From NCBI RefSeq assembly GCF_007991275.1, contig NZ_BJYA01000011.1, positions 62,001-126,000 of the forward strand: 64,000 bases of DNA, in the 5' to 3' direction. Position numbers and translations under genes: made by a program. The notes under the pieces were generated by a model. That model was given only the letters and a program-made list of their open reading frames with translations. It was not told where the DNA came from and searched no databases. The DNA comes from Alkalibacillus haloalkaliphilus (GTDB taxonomy: Bacteria; Bacillota; Bacilli; Bacillales; Alkalibacillaceae). Within the stretch, counting starts at the first letter, position 1. Each line of letters starts with the position of its first letter. Shown piece after piece: positions 8,170 to 17,917 of the stretch.

Positions 8170-9543
8170 TCATTGTTTCGATTGTGAAAAGCTTTTAAAA
8201 AATGCGGTTAATTCTTCGTTTTTAGCTTCACTATTTTCTGGTGGTTCTTGTTCAGTTTGTTGCTCTGACTGTTGTTGCTTCTGTTCCTTAAACCACTTAG
8301 GAAGAACTTCTTTGGATTTACCGGATGCTTTAGACTGCTTTTGTTGTTTTTGTTGCTTCTTTTGCTGCCATGTTTGATACATTTTATGTTCACGCTTAGC
8401 CATATCCATAGCAGTTTTTGCTGTCGTAACCCCTTCACGACTCCAATGAGCTGCAATTGTATCAATATAATTACGGTTCAATTTGTTACCATTTTTTCTT
8501 AAAACGTAGTGAACTAAAACATTCATGACTGGTTGAGATAGTCCGTGCTCTTCCATTAAGTCAGTAATCATTTCTACTTCTTTCATCGATGCGACACCTG
8601 AATTAGAGTGGTCCTCTAACAATTCACGGTGTGTAATTCCGTTAAAGTGTTGAATAATGCGGTCTTCTTTAGACTCTGGTTGATGTTCTACATTTGATTC
8701 ATTACGTTGTTCTTCAGACTCTTGAACTTGTCCTTTTGTATTTAACCGAGGTGGAACAGACCCGTGTTTTTTATAATAAATATCTTTACACATATCTATG
8801 AACTCTTGCCGATCAAACTCAGCATCTTCATTTACTGCCCATAACAACGCTTTTTCTAACTCTAAATAATCAACATCATAAATTTTAATGATCTTTTCCA
8901 TATAATTTAAATTATGGTTCGTTAAAATGTTTTTCGGTTCGACTTTTTGTTGGGTTAACATTTTATACAACCATTCTAACGGCAAGTCTGTTTTTATTGC
9001 TACTGATTCATCTGAGTCTTTTTTCGGTGGTTGCTTCTTATGTGCTACTGTCGTAAATACATCATCAAAATGAAAAGTAACTTCCTCTACAGAAGAGGAG
9101 ACGGTCGGTTTCGGTGCTAACTTCTTTTGTAATTGTTGATAAACATCTTTTCCGACATGATGCTCTAACAAAACCGATAAAGTCGGGTTTTCAAAAAACT
9201 GATAGGCCGATGCTGGACGTCGAATTAAATAATAAAATGTTCTAACGCTTCCTTCTTCCTTAAAAGTTTTTAACAACCCAATTCCTTCTAGTTTTTTTCT
9301 TGCTTCATACAAATCATCTAAAGTAATATCTAAAATACTCATTAAATAATGGTGAGAGCTTTGCGATTGTGATGAACTGGAGTCAGCTTCACGCCATAGA
9401 GCTTGGAATACTGATACACTTTCCATACCAATTAGAGGTTGATATAGTAAGGTTAAAACAGAGTCAGCATCTTCAAAAAAAGTTGTTTGTTTAATAATCT
9501 TGAGTTGGTCATTTGGTAGTAAATGCTTCATCCGTTCTTGCAC
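8170..9543 (-). CDS. dnaB: replication initiation and membrane attachment protein DnaB
   Basis: Firmicutes DnaB (not the E. coli helicase) works with DnaD and DnaI to load the replicative helicase at oriC and restart sites. The protein has the N-terminal winged-helix region (LLYQPLIGMESVSVFQALW near residue 35) and a DnaB/DnaD-type C-terminal domain (residues 300-385) ending in GNKLNRNYIDTIAAHWSREGV. A Gln/Lys-rich low-complexity tail follows (about residues 395-440). Three in-frame GTG codons cluster at 9541-9552; the one at 9541-9543 lies eight bases after GGGAG and is preferred, but the start is uncertain by a few codons. It is about 23 bases downstream of nrdR. Confidence 0.94.
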   Translation of the reverse strand: MQERMKHLLPNDQLKIIKQTTFFEDADSVLTLLYQPLIGMESVSVFQALWREADSSSSQSQSSHHYLMSILDITLDDLYEARKKLEGIGLLKTFKEEGSVRTFYYLIRRPASAYQFFENPTLSVLLEHHVGKDVYQQLQKKLAPKPTVSSSVEEVTFHFDDVFTTVAHKKQPPKKDSDESVAIKTDLPLEWLYKMLTQQKVEPKNILTNHNLNYMEKIIKIYDVDYLELEKALLWAVNEDAEFDRQEFIDMCKDIYYKKHGSVPPRLNTKGQVQESEEQRNESNVEHQPESKEDRIIQHFNGITHRELLEDHSNSGVASMKEVEMITDLMEEHGLSQPVMNVLVHYVLRKNGNKLNRNYIDTIAAHWSREGVTTAKTAMDMAKREHKMYQTWQQKKQQKQQKQSKASGKSKEVLPKWFKEQKQQQSEQQTEQEPPENSEAKNEELTAFFKSFSQSKQ

Positions 9544-9566
9544 AATCACCACTCCCTTCTTTTTTT

Positions 9567-10031
9567 CTAGCTATTCTTTGTACGGTTAATCATATCATGT
9601 AATTCTTTCATAAAGACATTAATATCTTTAAATTGTCGATAAACTGAAGCAAAACGAACATAAGCGACTTCGTCTACTTCAGCTAAACGGTCCATAATAT
9701 GTTCTCCTATATCTTGACTTAAGATCTCTGAATTACCTTGATCTCTTAAATCTTTCTCTACTTCAAAAGCGACTTGTTCAATCTGTTCTAATGAAACTGG
9801 GCGTTTTTCACAAGCTTTTATTAAGCCTCGCTTTAATTTCTCACGATTAAATTCTTCTCTTGTCCCTTCTTTCTTAACGACAATAAGTGGAATCTCCTCG
9901 ACACGTTCAAATGTAGTAAAACGATACTGACAATCATCACACTCACGACGACGCCTAATTGATTTGCCTTGGTCAATTGGCCTTGAGTCTAATACTTTTG
10001 TCGTTTTAGCGTCGCAATTTGGGCATTTCAT
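9567..10031 (-). CDS. nrdR: transcriptional repressor NrdR
   Basis: NrdR is a zinc-ribbon/ATP-cone repressor of ribonucleotide reductase genes that senses ATP/dATP. The zinc ribbon ligands C3, C6, C31 and C34 are all present, followed by an ATP-cone from about residue 49. The 154-residue length is normal. The ATG has a GAGGTGG site. It lies between gapB and dnaB. No ribonucleotide reductase gene is in the window. In B. subtilis speD sits between gapB and nrdR; it is absent here. Confidence 0.97.
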   Translation of the reverse strand: MKCPNCDAKTTKVLDSRPIDQGKSIRRRRECDDCQYRFTTFERVEEIPLIVVKKEGTREEFNREKLKRGLIKACEKRPVSLEQIEQVAFEVEKDLRDQGNSEILSQDIGEHIMDRLAEVDEVAYVRFASVYRQFKDINVFMKELHDMINRTKNS

Positions 10032-10185
10032 ATATTAGCCACCTCAACGTTTATTTCAATTTACTATTCTACCTATTATAACAAAAAGTTCATTAATTTT
10101 AGTTGATTCTACCTAATTTTATTATAAAGAAAAACAGAAGGAATCGCCAAGGCATATAGGAAATTTACAATTATTACGTATAGAA

Positions 10186-10218
10186 CAAAAAATGACCCCG
10201 GAATAAACCGGGATCATT
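10186..10218 (-). terminator. gapB terminator
   Basis: AATGATCCCGG (10208-10218, minus strand) pairs with CCGGGGTCATT (10191-10201) with one G-T type pair, followed by a T-run at 10186-10192. The rest of the 10032-10240 gap holds nothing I recognise. Confidence 0.88.
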
Positions 10219-10240
10219 TCACTCACTATTTTAGATTGTA

Positions 10241-11260
10241 TTATTGATGAACGTATAGCTGATTGCCAACAAATTTCACTAAGTCCACAACACGGCATGA
10301 GTAGCCCCACTCATTATCATACCATGCTAAAACTTTCACTTTACGATCGTCCATTACAATCGTTGATAATCCATCAACAATTGAGGAATATGGTGAAGTC
10401 GTATAATCGATGGAAACGAGCGGATCATTGTTAATCGATAAATACCCTTCTAATTCTCCATTCATTGCATCGTAAAACGCTTGGTTGACTTCTTCTTCTG
10501 TTACATCTTTCTCAACATCAACAACTAAATCGACTAATGAAACATTCGGAGTAGGAACTCTTAGAGCCATACCGTGTAACTTACCAGTTAAGCTTGGTAA
10601 CACTTCATTAATTGCTTTTGCTGCACCTGTTGATGTCGGAATAATTGATTGTGTACACCCACGAGCTCTTCTTAAATCCTTATGAGGATTATCTAAGTTT
10701 TGTTGATCATTTGTAAATGCGTGTACAGTCGTCATTAAACCGTTTTCAATTCCGAAGTTTTCATGAAGCACCTTAGCTACTGGTGCTAAACAGTTAGTCG
10801 TGCACGATGCATTCGAAATGACATGATGTTCTTCTGGATCATATGATTCTTCATTAACACCCATTACAATCGTTTGGTCAGCTGGCTTTCCTGGGGCAGT
10901 AAGTACTACTTTTTTAGCGCCTGCCTTAATATGTGCTGCTGCTTTGTCACTTGAGTTAAACACGCCTGTTGCTTCTACAACAATATCAACATTTAACTCA
11001 TCCCAAGGCAACTCAGCAGGATTTCGGCTAGAAACTTTCACGATTCTTTTTCCGTCTATCACAAGTTCATCATCTATGACCTCAACAGAACCGTCATAAG
11101 CTCCGTGTACTGAATCATACTTAATTAAATGAGCTAATGTCTCTGAAGGATAGCTAGCGTTAATTGCTACAATTTCTACTTTCTCGTCTTTCATCGCACG
11201 GCGAAACACCATTCTACCGATACGTCCAAAACCGTTTATTGCAATTTTTGTTACACTCAT
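10241..11260 (-). CDS. gapB: NADP-dependent glyceraldehyde-3-phosphate dehydrogenase GapB (gluconeogenic)
   Basis: GapB interconverts glyceraldehyde-3-phosphate and 1,3-bisphosphoglycerate and in Bacillus works in the gluconeogenic direction with NADP. The Rossmann motif INGFGRIGR is at 8-16 and the active-site block SNASCTTNCLAP places the nucleophile at C153. After the second strand the sequence is INASYPSETLAH, without the Asp that favours NAD in glycolytic GapA; this and the position upstream of nrdR-dnaB identify GapB. Two matches to the CcpN operator consensus flank its promoter (11282-11324), which predicts repression on glycolytic carbon. The 339-residue length is standard. Confidence 0.95.
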   Translation of the reverse strand: MSVTKIAINGFGRIGRMVFRRAMKDEKVEIVAINASYPSETLAHLIKYDSVHGAYDGSVEVIDDELVIDGKRIVKVSSRNPAELPWDELNVDIVVEATGVFNSSDKAAAHIKAGAKKVVLTAPGKPADQTIVMGVNEESYDPEEHHVISNASCTTNCLAPVAKVLHENFGIENGLMTTVHAFTNDQQNLDNPHKDLRRARGCTQSIIPTSTGAAKAINEVLPSLTGKLHGMALRVPTPNVSLVDLVVDVEKDVTEEEVNQAFYDAMNGELEGYLSINNDPLVSIDYTTSPYSSIVDGLSTIVMDDRKVKVLAWYDNEWGYSCRVVDLVKFVGNQLYVHQ

Positions 11261-11281
11261 TTAAAAGCCCCCTCATCGCTT

Positions 11282-11292
11282 TATGTTATACT
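11282..11292 (+). promoter_or_regulatory. CcpN-like operator (downstream of the gapB -10)
   Basis: TATGTTATACT matches the CcpN consensus TRTGHYATAYW at every position. It lies about 20 bases upstream of the gapB start codon, in the likely start-of-transcript region, and in opposite orientation to the second site at 11314-11324. Confidence 0.6.
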
Positions 11293-11313
11293 TTTTTATC
11301 TTTATTTAAGATT

Positions 11314-11324
11314 AGTATAACACA
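11314..11324 (-). promoter_or_regulatory. CcpN-like operator overlapping the gapB -10
   Basis: On the minus strand TGTGTTATACT matches TRTGHYATAYW fully; its last six bases, TATACT (11314-11319), also look like the gapB -10 box. No good -35 is seen 17 bases upstream. With the site at 11282-11292 it forms an inverted pair. Confidence 0.6.
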
Positions 11325-11370
11325 TTAAAAATAAAATGTGAGGGCAATTTATAAAAATTTAAACAAAAAA

Positions 11371-11979
11371 TTATGTGTTAATTTCTATACCCCATTGCTT
11401 TAATATAGCCTTTAATTGCTCTTCACTTTCTTCAACTGAACCACCATTATTCACAATTGCATCAGCACGATCTCGCTTTTCTGTAATTGGAATTTGTGAA
11501 TTTATCCGTTCTAATGCTTTATCTGCCGATACTTCATCACGTTTAGTTAAGCGGTCCAACTGAATGTCTGGATCTACATAAACGACCAATACTTGATCAA
11601 CGTAATGAAATAATTCGCTTTCGAATAGTAACGGTATATCCATTACAACTAACGGTTCTTTATTTACGACATACTGATCGCGTTTTTGTAACATTCTCTT
11701 ACGTATTTGTGGGTGCATAATATTATTTAGTTTTTTCCGTTCTGCCTCATCTTTAAAGACAATGTTACCTAACGCTTCACGGTTTAAGGCTCCATCTTCA
11801 TGTAAAACTTGCCTACCAAATGTGGCAACGATTTGTTCATAGGCTTCTTCACCTACTTGAACAACTTCTCTTGAGATTTTGTCTGCATCTATGACTGGAA
11901 CGCCCCATTGTACAAACATGTTTGATATGGTTGATTTTCCTGTTGCAATGCTTCCTGTTAATCCTACTACTAATGTCAT
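11371..11979 (-). CDS. coaE: dephospho-CoA kinase
   Basis: CoaE phosphorylates the 3' hydroxyl of dephospho-CoA, the last step of CoA synthesis. The P-loop GLTGSIATGKST is at residues 6-17, with the substrate-binding DADKISREVV near 35 and the lid region RLTKRDEVSADKALERINSQ near 144. The 202-residue length is normal. It follows ytaF with an 11-base gap and precedes gapB, as in Bacillus (ytaG). Confidence 0.97.
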   Translation of the reverse strand: MTLVVGLTGSIATGKSTISNMFVQWGVPVIDADKISREVVQVGEEAYEQIVATFGRQVLHEDGALNREALGNIVFKDEAERKKLNNIMHPQIRKRMLQKRDQYVVNKEPLVVMDIPLLFESELFHYVDQVLVVYVDPDIQLDRLTKRDEVSADKALERINSQIPITEKRDRADAIVNNGGSVEESEEQLKAILKQWGIEINT

Positions 11980-11989
11980 AGTTCAACGC

Positions 11990-12622
11990 CTACCTTATAA
12001 AATTCCAGATTCCTAAACTTATTAGTATTAATCCTGGTATAAATGAAAGTGGGTGTACCCAAGTGAAACGATGCATCCATTTTCCTAATCCAATTCCACA
12101 CATTAAGAAAAACATTGATGAAAAACCAACAACGATTGCGACAGCTAATGCAGGGATCTCAAAAAAAGCAGCACCTATACCACTTGCAAATGAATCTAAC
12201 GATAATGCAATAGCGACAACGACTGCTTCCATTCCACTAATGGAGCCAGACTTGTCGCGGTCAGCAACTTGTGGTCGTTTCAAAATTTCCCATATTGTTC
12301 GGATGTTTAATGTCATTTCTTGAACCCGGTAATAGTATTTCACCTTTTCCTTTTGGTCTTGTAACCATTGCCACAGCACCCAAGAACCAATCGCAATAAA
12401 GATCAACCCACCTAAAATATGAGAAATAAACGGCATGATGAACATGACAAGTTCACCGATCCATCCGCCTAATAAAAAACTACACGCTGTAAATACACCT
12501 ATCATTAACACCGCATACGGTTTTACAGTAATCGATCTAACTCGATATGTTAAACCGAAAAAGAAACTATCAAAACTCACAGCAAAACTTAGCAACAACG
12601 TCAGGAGTATTAAATCAAGCAA
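11990..12622 (-). CDS. ytaF: sporulation membrane protein YtaF (MntP/cation-transport-like)
   Basis: This polytopic membrane protein of 210 residues has about six hydrophobic segments. Two repeated halves carry the motif FAVSFDSFFFGLTY near residue 15 and IALSLDSFASGIGAAF near residue 140, typical of the MntP-like YtaF family. YtaF is annotated as a sporulation membrane protein in Bacillus; ion transport is only inferred from the fold. The start is TTG at 12620-12622, nine bases after AGGAG. It lies between mutM and coaE in the polA-mutM-ytaF-coaE order. Confidence 0.9.
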   Translation of the reverse strand: MLDLILLTLLLSFAVSFDSFFFGLTYRVRSITVKPYAVLMIGVFTACSFLLGGWIGELVMFIMPFISHILGGLIFIAIGSWVLWQWLQDQKEKVKYYYRVQEMTLNIRTIWEILKRPQVADRDKSGSISGMEAVVVAIALSLDSFASGIGAAFFEIPALAVAIVVGFSSMFFLMCGIGLGKWMHRFTWVHPLSFIPGLILISLGIWNFIR

Positions 12623-12683
12623 CAGTAAAAGCTCCTTCCATAAGGGTTCAGAATATCTTATGAAAAGAGCTTATATACTGTGT

Positions 12684-13517
12684 TTAATCACCAACCACTT
12701 GACATGTTGGACAAAAGTGGGTTCCTCTTCCACCTACTTTTGTTTTCACGATAGGACTTAGGCATACTACACAAGGCTCTCCTGTTTGATCATAGACAGC
12801 TAATTCCAATTGAAACATCCCAATTTCACCGAGTGAATTTAAATAAGACCTAATTGATGTTCCACCTTTTTCAACTGCTCGACTTAAAACTTCTACAATC
12901 GCCTTTTGAAGATTGTAACATTCTTCACGATTAATTGATGAAGCTACTCTTTCAGGATGGATTTGACTTTTAAACAAAGCTTCATCAACATATATATTGC
13001 CTAAACCTGTTACAATCGTTTGATCTAACAAAGTAGGCTTAATAAGACGAGTTGTTTTTTGAAGTTTTTCGTAAAGATAGTCGACTGTAAATTCTTCACT
13101 AAAAGGCTCTAAACCTAACTTATTAATCGGCGGTGTATTAAATTCTGTTTTTACAGGTTTTAAATGCATCGTTCCAAACTTACGTACGTCTTTATACCTT
13201 AATTCTTGCCCGTCGTCTAACTTAAAGATTACATGTGTATGGGTATCTACTTCATCTGATTCGTTAAACACTCCATATTTACCTTCCATACGTAAATGGG
13301 AGATTAACACATCTTCATCTAAATAAAACAATAAAAACTTACCTAAACGTTTAATAGATCGAAACGTTTGGCCTTTAATTTGAAATTTAAATCGTTCCAC
13401 ATCTTCTGGTTCTTTAATAATTCCAGGGTAGCGTATATCGATATCTGCAATTGACTTCCCGGTGACAATAGGTTCTAATGTTTTTCTTACTGTTTCGACT
13501 TCTGGTAGTTCTGGCAT
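12684..13517 (-). CDS. mutM: formamidopyrimidine-DNA glycosylase (Fpg)
   Basis: Fpg removes 8-oxoguanine and ring-opened purines and cleaves the abasic site. The catalytic N-terminus PELPEVE (Pro2, Glu3) is intact, as is the central H2TH region with DQTIVTGLGNIYVDEAL near 165. The C-terminal zinc finger shows CVVC and CPTC spaced normally. The 277-residue length matches the family. It begins 17 bases after polA, with which it is likely co-transcribed for base-excision repair. Confidence 0.97.
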   Translation of the reverse strand: MPELPEVETVRKTLEPIVTGKSIADIDIRYPGIIKEPEDVERFKFQIKGQTFRSIKRLGKFLLFYLDEDVLISHLRMEGKYGVFNESDEVDTHTHVIFKLDDGQELRYKDVRKFGTMHLKPVKTEFNTPPINKLGLEPFSEEFTVDYLYEKLQKTTRLIKPTLLDQTIVTGLGNIYVDEALFKSQIHPERVASSINREECYNLQKAIVEVLSRAVEKGGTSIRSYLNSLGEIGMFQLELAVYDQTGEPCVVCLSPIVKTKVGGRGTHFCPTCQVVGD

Positions 13518-13534
13518 GTCTCGTTTACCCCTTT

Positions 13535-16159
13535 TTATTTCGCATCATACCACGTGTTGCCATAAGAACTATCAACTAACAGTGGGACAGATAGTTCGAT
13601 TGTTTGTTCCATAGCTTCTTTAACTAACTTTTGTAGTGCTTCGACATCTGATTTCTTCACTTCGAAAATTAATTCGTCATGAACTTGAAGGATCATCGTT
13701 GCGCTCAAGTTCGTACCTTCCATACTATGAACAACATCAAGCATTGCTTGTTTAATAATATCTGCTGCACTACCTTGAATAGGTGAATTCATTGCAGTAC
13801 GTTCAGCAAAGCTGCGACGATTAAAGTTACGACTGTTAATTTCAGGTAAATAACGGCGACGGTTCATAATGGTTTCAACGTAACCATCTCGTTTAGCTTG
13901 TGTCACAATATCGTCCATGTAAGCTTTAACACCAGGGTAGCTTTCAAAATATTTATTAATAAATTGCTCAGCTTCTTTACGTGTGATTCCTAAGCTCTGA
14001 CTTAATCCATAATCGCTAATGCCATAAACAATGCCGAAATTAACCGCTTTTGCTTGTCGTCGCATTAAATCATTGATTTCATCGTCTTTAACATCAAATA
14101 CGTCCATCGCGGTTTGCGTATGAATATCTTTACCTTCATTGAATGCTTGTACAAGTTTTTCATCTTTAGCAATATGAGCTAATACACGTAACTCAATTTG
14201 TGAATAGTCTGCAGCTAAAATGACCGAATCTTCTTCAGAAGGTACAAAGGCTTGTCTAATTCGACGTCCTTCTTCTAATCGAATCGGAATGTTTTGCAAG
14301 TTAGGTTCAACTGAACTAAGACGACCTGTTTGAGTTAACACTTGATTAAATCGGGTATGAATTTTATGTGTACCTTCATGAACAACTTTCTGTAAACCTT
14401 CCAAATAAGTCGATTGAAGCTTAGAAAGCTGACGGTAGTGTAAAATTTGTTCAACGATCTCATGTTCATGTTGTAGCTTTTCTAATATGTCAGCTGAAGT
14501 TGAATAACCTGTTTTAGTTTTCTTAATAACAGGAAGCTCTAAGTCTTCAAATAGAACTTTCCCTAACTGTTTTGGTGAATTAATATTAAATTCACTACCT
14601 GCTAAGTTATGGATTTTCGCTTCAATATCTGATAAACGATTGCTAAGATCCTTTTGCATTGAATCTAAACGGTCGACATCAACTTTTACGCCTGTATGTT
14701 CCATTTCTGCTAATACAGCTGATAAAGGCATTTCTAATTCGTAATAAAGATTTTCTTGTTCATTCTGTTTTAGCTCGTCTTTTAGAAGGTCGTTTAGTTT
14801 AAAACCGACTAAGCCTTTACGCACTATATGCTCTTGATAAACTTCTTCATTAGGTAGTTGTTGTTTTGCACCTTTACCGTACACTTCTTCATCATAAGAC
14901 ACTTCTGTAAGCCCGTAACTATGAGCAATAGATGAAAGGTCGCCATCGTGGCTAGCAGGGTTTACGATATATGCAGCTAGTTGCAAGTCAAATGTAATAC
15001 CTTTAACTTCAACCCCTCGCCATTTTAATGCGACTAATAATTGTTTTTTATTAAACACTGTTTTAGGCGATTGCTCATCTTCTAGCCAATTAATAAATGT
15101 TTGGTCTTCTAACAAGTCAGTTGGAATATAGTAATTACCTTTTTCGTTAACTAAGCTACATCCAACAATATTACTGTTGTGATAATTATCATCTAACATT
15201 TCAACGTAAAGAATATTATGGGAGTCATCTACGAGTGATAGGTCAAACTCACTTGCTACTTCAAAATCGATCTCATCATACTCTTGTTCTGAGTCTTCCC
15301 CTTCAACTTGCCCCATTAATGATTGAAACCCGTAAGCTTTAAAAGCTGATACTAGTTCACGTGATTGATAACCTTCATACTTTAAGTCTTCAAGTGAGAT
15401 TTCCACTGGAGAGCTTTGGTTAATAGTTACAAGCTCTTTACTCATTAATGCTTCATCTTGATTATTAATTAAGTTTTCTTTTAACTTTTTACCACTTACA
15501 TCATCAATATTTTCATATATGTTCTCTAACGTGCCGAACTGTTTAAGCAACTTAACTGCTGTCTTTTCACCAACACCAGGTACACCTGGAATATTATCTG
15601 ATTGATCACCCATTAAAGCTTTCAAATCAATAATTTGCTCTTTTGAAATCCCCATCTTTTCCTCGATCGATTCAGGGGTGAAATGGTCAATCTCAGAGAT
15701 ACCTTTTCTTGTTAAAGATACAGTAGTATGGTTTGAAGCGAGCTGTAATAAGTCCTTATCACCTGAATAAACGATCGTCTTTTGACCTTGACCGTCCGCT
15801 TCTTTAACCATAGTTCCGATAATATCATCCGCTTCATATTGATCAAGTTCATAATACTTAACACCGAAAGCATCTAAAAGCTCTCGCATAATAGGAAACT
15901 GTTCTGATAGCTCTGGTGGTGTTTTTTGTCGACCACCTTTGTATTCTTTATATGTTTCATGTCTAAAAGTGGTTTTACCCGCATCGAATGCGACTAAAAT
16001 GTGAGAAGGATCGTGGTCCTCTAATACTTTTAACATCATTTTCGTAAATCCAAACACTGCATTCGTATGCACACCTTGATCATTACTTAATAAAGGTAAA
16101 GCAAAGAACGAACGATACAAAATACTATTACCGTCGATTAATACTAATTCTTTTGACAC
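13535..16159 (-). CDS. polA: DNA polymerase I
   Basis: Pol I fills gaps in repair and Okazaki-fragment processing. The N-terminal 5' nuclease domain (about 1-290) has DGNSILYRSFFALP, YEADDIIGT and MGDQSDNIPGVPGVGEKTA. The middle domain lacks the acidic residues of an active 3' exonuclease, as in other Bacillaceae. The polymerase domain shows DYSQIELRVLAHI near 650, RRQAKAVNFGIVYG near 705 and QVHDELIFEV near 825. The longest frame opens with TTG at 16163-16165, but the GTG at 16157-16159, seven bases after GAGGTG, is the better start, giving 874 residues. It follows phoR and precedes mutM. Confidence 0.97.
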   Translation of the reverse strand: MSKELVLIDGNSILYRSFFALPLLSNDQGVHTNAVFGFTKMMLKVLEDHDPSHILVAFDAGKTTFRHETYKEYKGGRQKTPPELSEQFPIMRELLDAFGVKYYELDQYEADDIIGTMVKEADGQGQKTIVYSGDKDLLQLASNHTTVSLTRKGISEIDHFTPESIEEKMGISKEQIIDLKALMGDQSDNIPGVPGVGEKTAVKLLKQFGTLENIYENIDDVSGKKLKENLINNQDEALMSKELVTINQSSPVEISLEDLKYEGYQSRELVSAFKAYGFQSLMGQVEGEDSEQEYDEIDFEVASEFDLSLVDDSHNILYVEMLDDNYHNSNIVGCSLVNEKGNYYIPTDLLEDQTFINWLEDEQSPKTVFNKKQLLVALKWRGVEVKGITFDLQLAAYIVNPASHDGDLSSIAHSYGLTEVSYDEEVYGKGAKQQLPNEEVYQEHIVRKGLVGFKLNDLLKDELKQNEQENLYYELEMPLSAVLAEMEHTGVKVDVDRLDSMQKDLSNRLSDIEAKIHNLAGSEFNINSPKQLGKVLFEDLELPVIKKTKTGYSTSADILEKLQHEHEIVEQILHYRQLSKLQSTYLEGLQKVVHEGTHKIHTRFNQVLTQTGRLSSVEPNLQNIPIRLEEGRRIRQAFVPSEEDSVILAADYSQIELRVLAHIAKDEKLVQAFNEGKDIHTQTAMDVFDVKDDEINDLMRRQAKAVNFGIVYGISDYGLSQSLGITRKEAEQFINKYFESYPGVKAYMDDIVTQAKRDGYVETIMNRRRYLPEINSRNFNRRSFAERTAMNSPIQGSAADIIKQAMLDVVHSMEGTNLSATMILQVHDELIFEVKKSDVEALQKLVKEAMEQTIELSVPLLVDSSYGNTWYDAK

Positions 16160-16210
16160 GTTCAAACACCTCTTTATCTCCTGTTGTAACTATTATAACA
16201 AATGATTAGT

Positions 16211-17917
16211 TTATTTTTGTGGAAGAGTAACTTTTATTGTTGTTCCTTCCTCTTCACGGCTTTCAATCTGAATTTGACCATCATGTGCTTCTGTAATGTG
16301 TCTTACAATGGACAGTCCAAGACCCGTGCCTCCTGAATGTCTACTTCTTGCTTTATCAACACGATAGAAACGTTCAAAGATTCGATTGTGGAATTTCTCT
16401 GCTATGCCAATCCCATTATCTTGTACTTCAATTAAAACATTGTCACCGTCTTTTTCAATCGTTAACGTAATATCTCCGCCTTCATTTGTGTATTGAATTG
16501 AATTAGAGATTAAATTCAATGCTAGCTGATACAAACGGTAATAATCAGCATGAATCTGTAAATCACCTTCTACATTGAAAACTAAGTTTAGCGATTTTTC
16601 TTCAGCTGGTTGGTCTACAATAGCTTTTATATCATTAACTAATTTAGACGCTGTAAATGTGGATAATTTTAATTCATACTCATCCTTTTCTAATACAGAC
16701 AAATCTAATAAGTCCTGGACGAGAATGTTTAAACGTTTACTTTCTTTCTTCATAATCTTTAAAAATTGTTTCTGTTTATCTTCATCAATCGAATCATCTT
16801 CTAATAGTGTTTCAGCAAAGCCTTGAATCGATGTTATAGGAGTTCGTAATTCATGAGATACGTTAGCTACGAAATCTTTTCTAACTCGCTCAAGCCTCTT
16901 TAAATCAGTGATATCGTGTGAAACGACTACAACACCACGAGCCTGATGACTTTCTTGATCTTTAATAGGGGCCACAAACACTTCAATAAAACGTCCATCT
17001 TTCAATTCAATTGATTGATGTTGTTTTGTTTCAGTAAAGATTGCTTCTTGAATTACTCCATTTAACTCGTCTTGCTCAACTACTTCGTAATAGATTTCAC
17101 CAATAAATGGTGTTTTTTCAATCGAGAACTGTTGTAAAAATGATTCATTCACAAGACGGGTAACACCTTTTTCATTAATTAGAAGCGCACCACTTTCCAT
17201 ATTATTAACAACTGTTTTCAATCTTGAGTTCTGGTTTTCATACTTTGACGTAATATACTCCAAATAACGTCCCAATCGATTAATTGATTGGCTTAAGCTA
17301 GCAGCAATACCGTATGGTGCATCATGGATACGGGCTTGATAATTACCATCTACTAATTCTTTTGAAGTCTCAGTTGCTTTTATTACTGGTTTAACATAAC
17401 TATCATATAAGCGGTTTCCGAAACTCCATAGCAATACAGTTGCAAATAATGAGAAGAAAAATACTCCCCACCAAATGGTCGTGCTTAAAGCTGCTAATGG
17501 TAACCGTTCAGTCGCTATAGTTAGAAACTCACCATCTTCTAATTGATAGGTCGTGATAAGACGATCTTCAATAAGTTCTATTTCACCAACATACTCTAAG
17601 TTACCTCTTAAGTGGCGTAATACATTAAGTTCTGTTGTATTAAAAGTATGTAGAAGTTGTTCCTCTACTTCAGATTCATAAAACAAATCGACATTAAATT
17701 GTTCATGATAAAATACTAAGTCATGTTGGAAAGCTTCAATTGATGTCATTTCTAATTGATCAGAAATATATTCACCGTTAGATTGCAACTGCCCTTCATA
17801 TGAACTAATAACATAATGTTTGGCGATTTGATTAAAAATCGCTCCAATAACTACAATAAATAAAATACTTAATATGATATATAAAATAATCGTTCTTTTT
17901 TCAATAATATTTTTCAT
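16211..17917 (-). CDS. phoR: PhoR-type sensor histidine kinase
   Basis: This membrane histidine kinase is paired with the PhoP regulator, which in Bacillus controls phosphate starvation genes. The architecture is TM1 (residues 9-30), an extracytoplasmic sensor region, TM2 (about 147-168), HAMP, a PAS domain near 240-340, then HisKA with VSHELRTPITSI and an ATPase domain with NLISNSIQYT, DNGIGI and GGTGLGLSIV. The 568-residue length fits PhoR. The ATG overlaps the phoP stop by four bases (ATGA), which implies translational coupling. The polA start is about 50 bases downstream. Phosphate as signal is inferred from synteny and length. Confidence 0.92.
   Translation of the reverse strand: MKNIIEKRTIILYIILSILFIVVIGAIFNQIAKHYVISSYEGQLQSNGEYISDQLEMTSIEAFQHDLVFYHEQFNVDLFYESEVEEQLLHTFNTTELNVLRHLRGNLEYVGEIELIEDRLITTYQLEDGEFLTIATERLPLAALSTTIWWGVFFFSLFATVLLWSFGNRLYDSYVKPVIKATETSKELVDGNYQARIHDAPYGIAASLSQSINRLGRYLEYITSKYENQNSRLKTVVNNMESGALLINEKGVTRLVNESFLQQFSIEKTPFIGEIYYEVVEQDELNGVIQEAIFTETKQHQSIELKDGRFIEVFVAPIKDQESHQARGVVVVSHDITDLKRLERVRKDFVANVSHELRTPITSIQGFAETLLEDDSIDEDKQKQFLKIMKKESKRLNILVQDLLDLSVLEKDEYELKLSTFTASKLVNDIKAIVDQPAEEKSLNLVFNVEGDLQIHADYYRLYQLALNLISNSIQYTNEGGDITLTIEKDGDNVLIEVQDNGIGIAEKFHNRIFERFYRVDKARSRHSGGTGLGLSIVRHITEAHDGQIQIESREEEGTTIKVTLPQK

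Noticed and set aside
8132-8502. Two plus-strand Cys/Phe/Leu-rich frames over the dnaB 3' end
   Set aside because: They are antisense to the Lys/Gln-rich low-complexity tail of dnaB and lack ribosome-binding sites.
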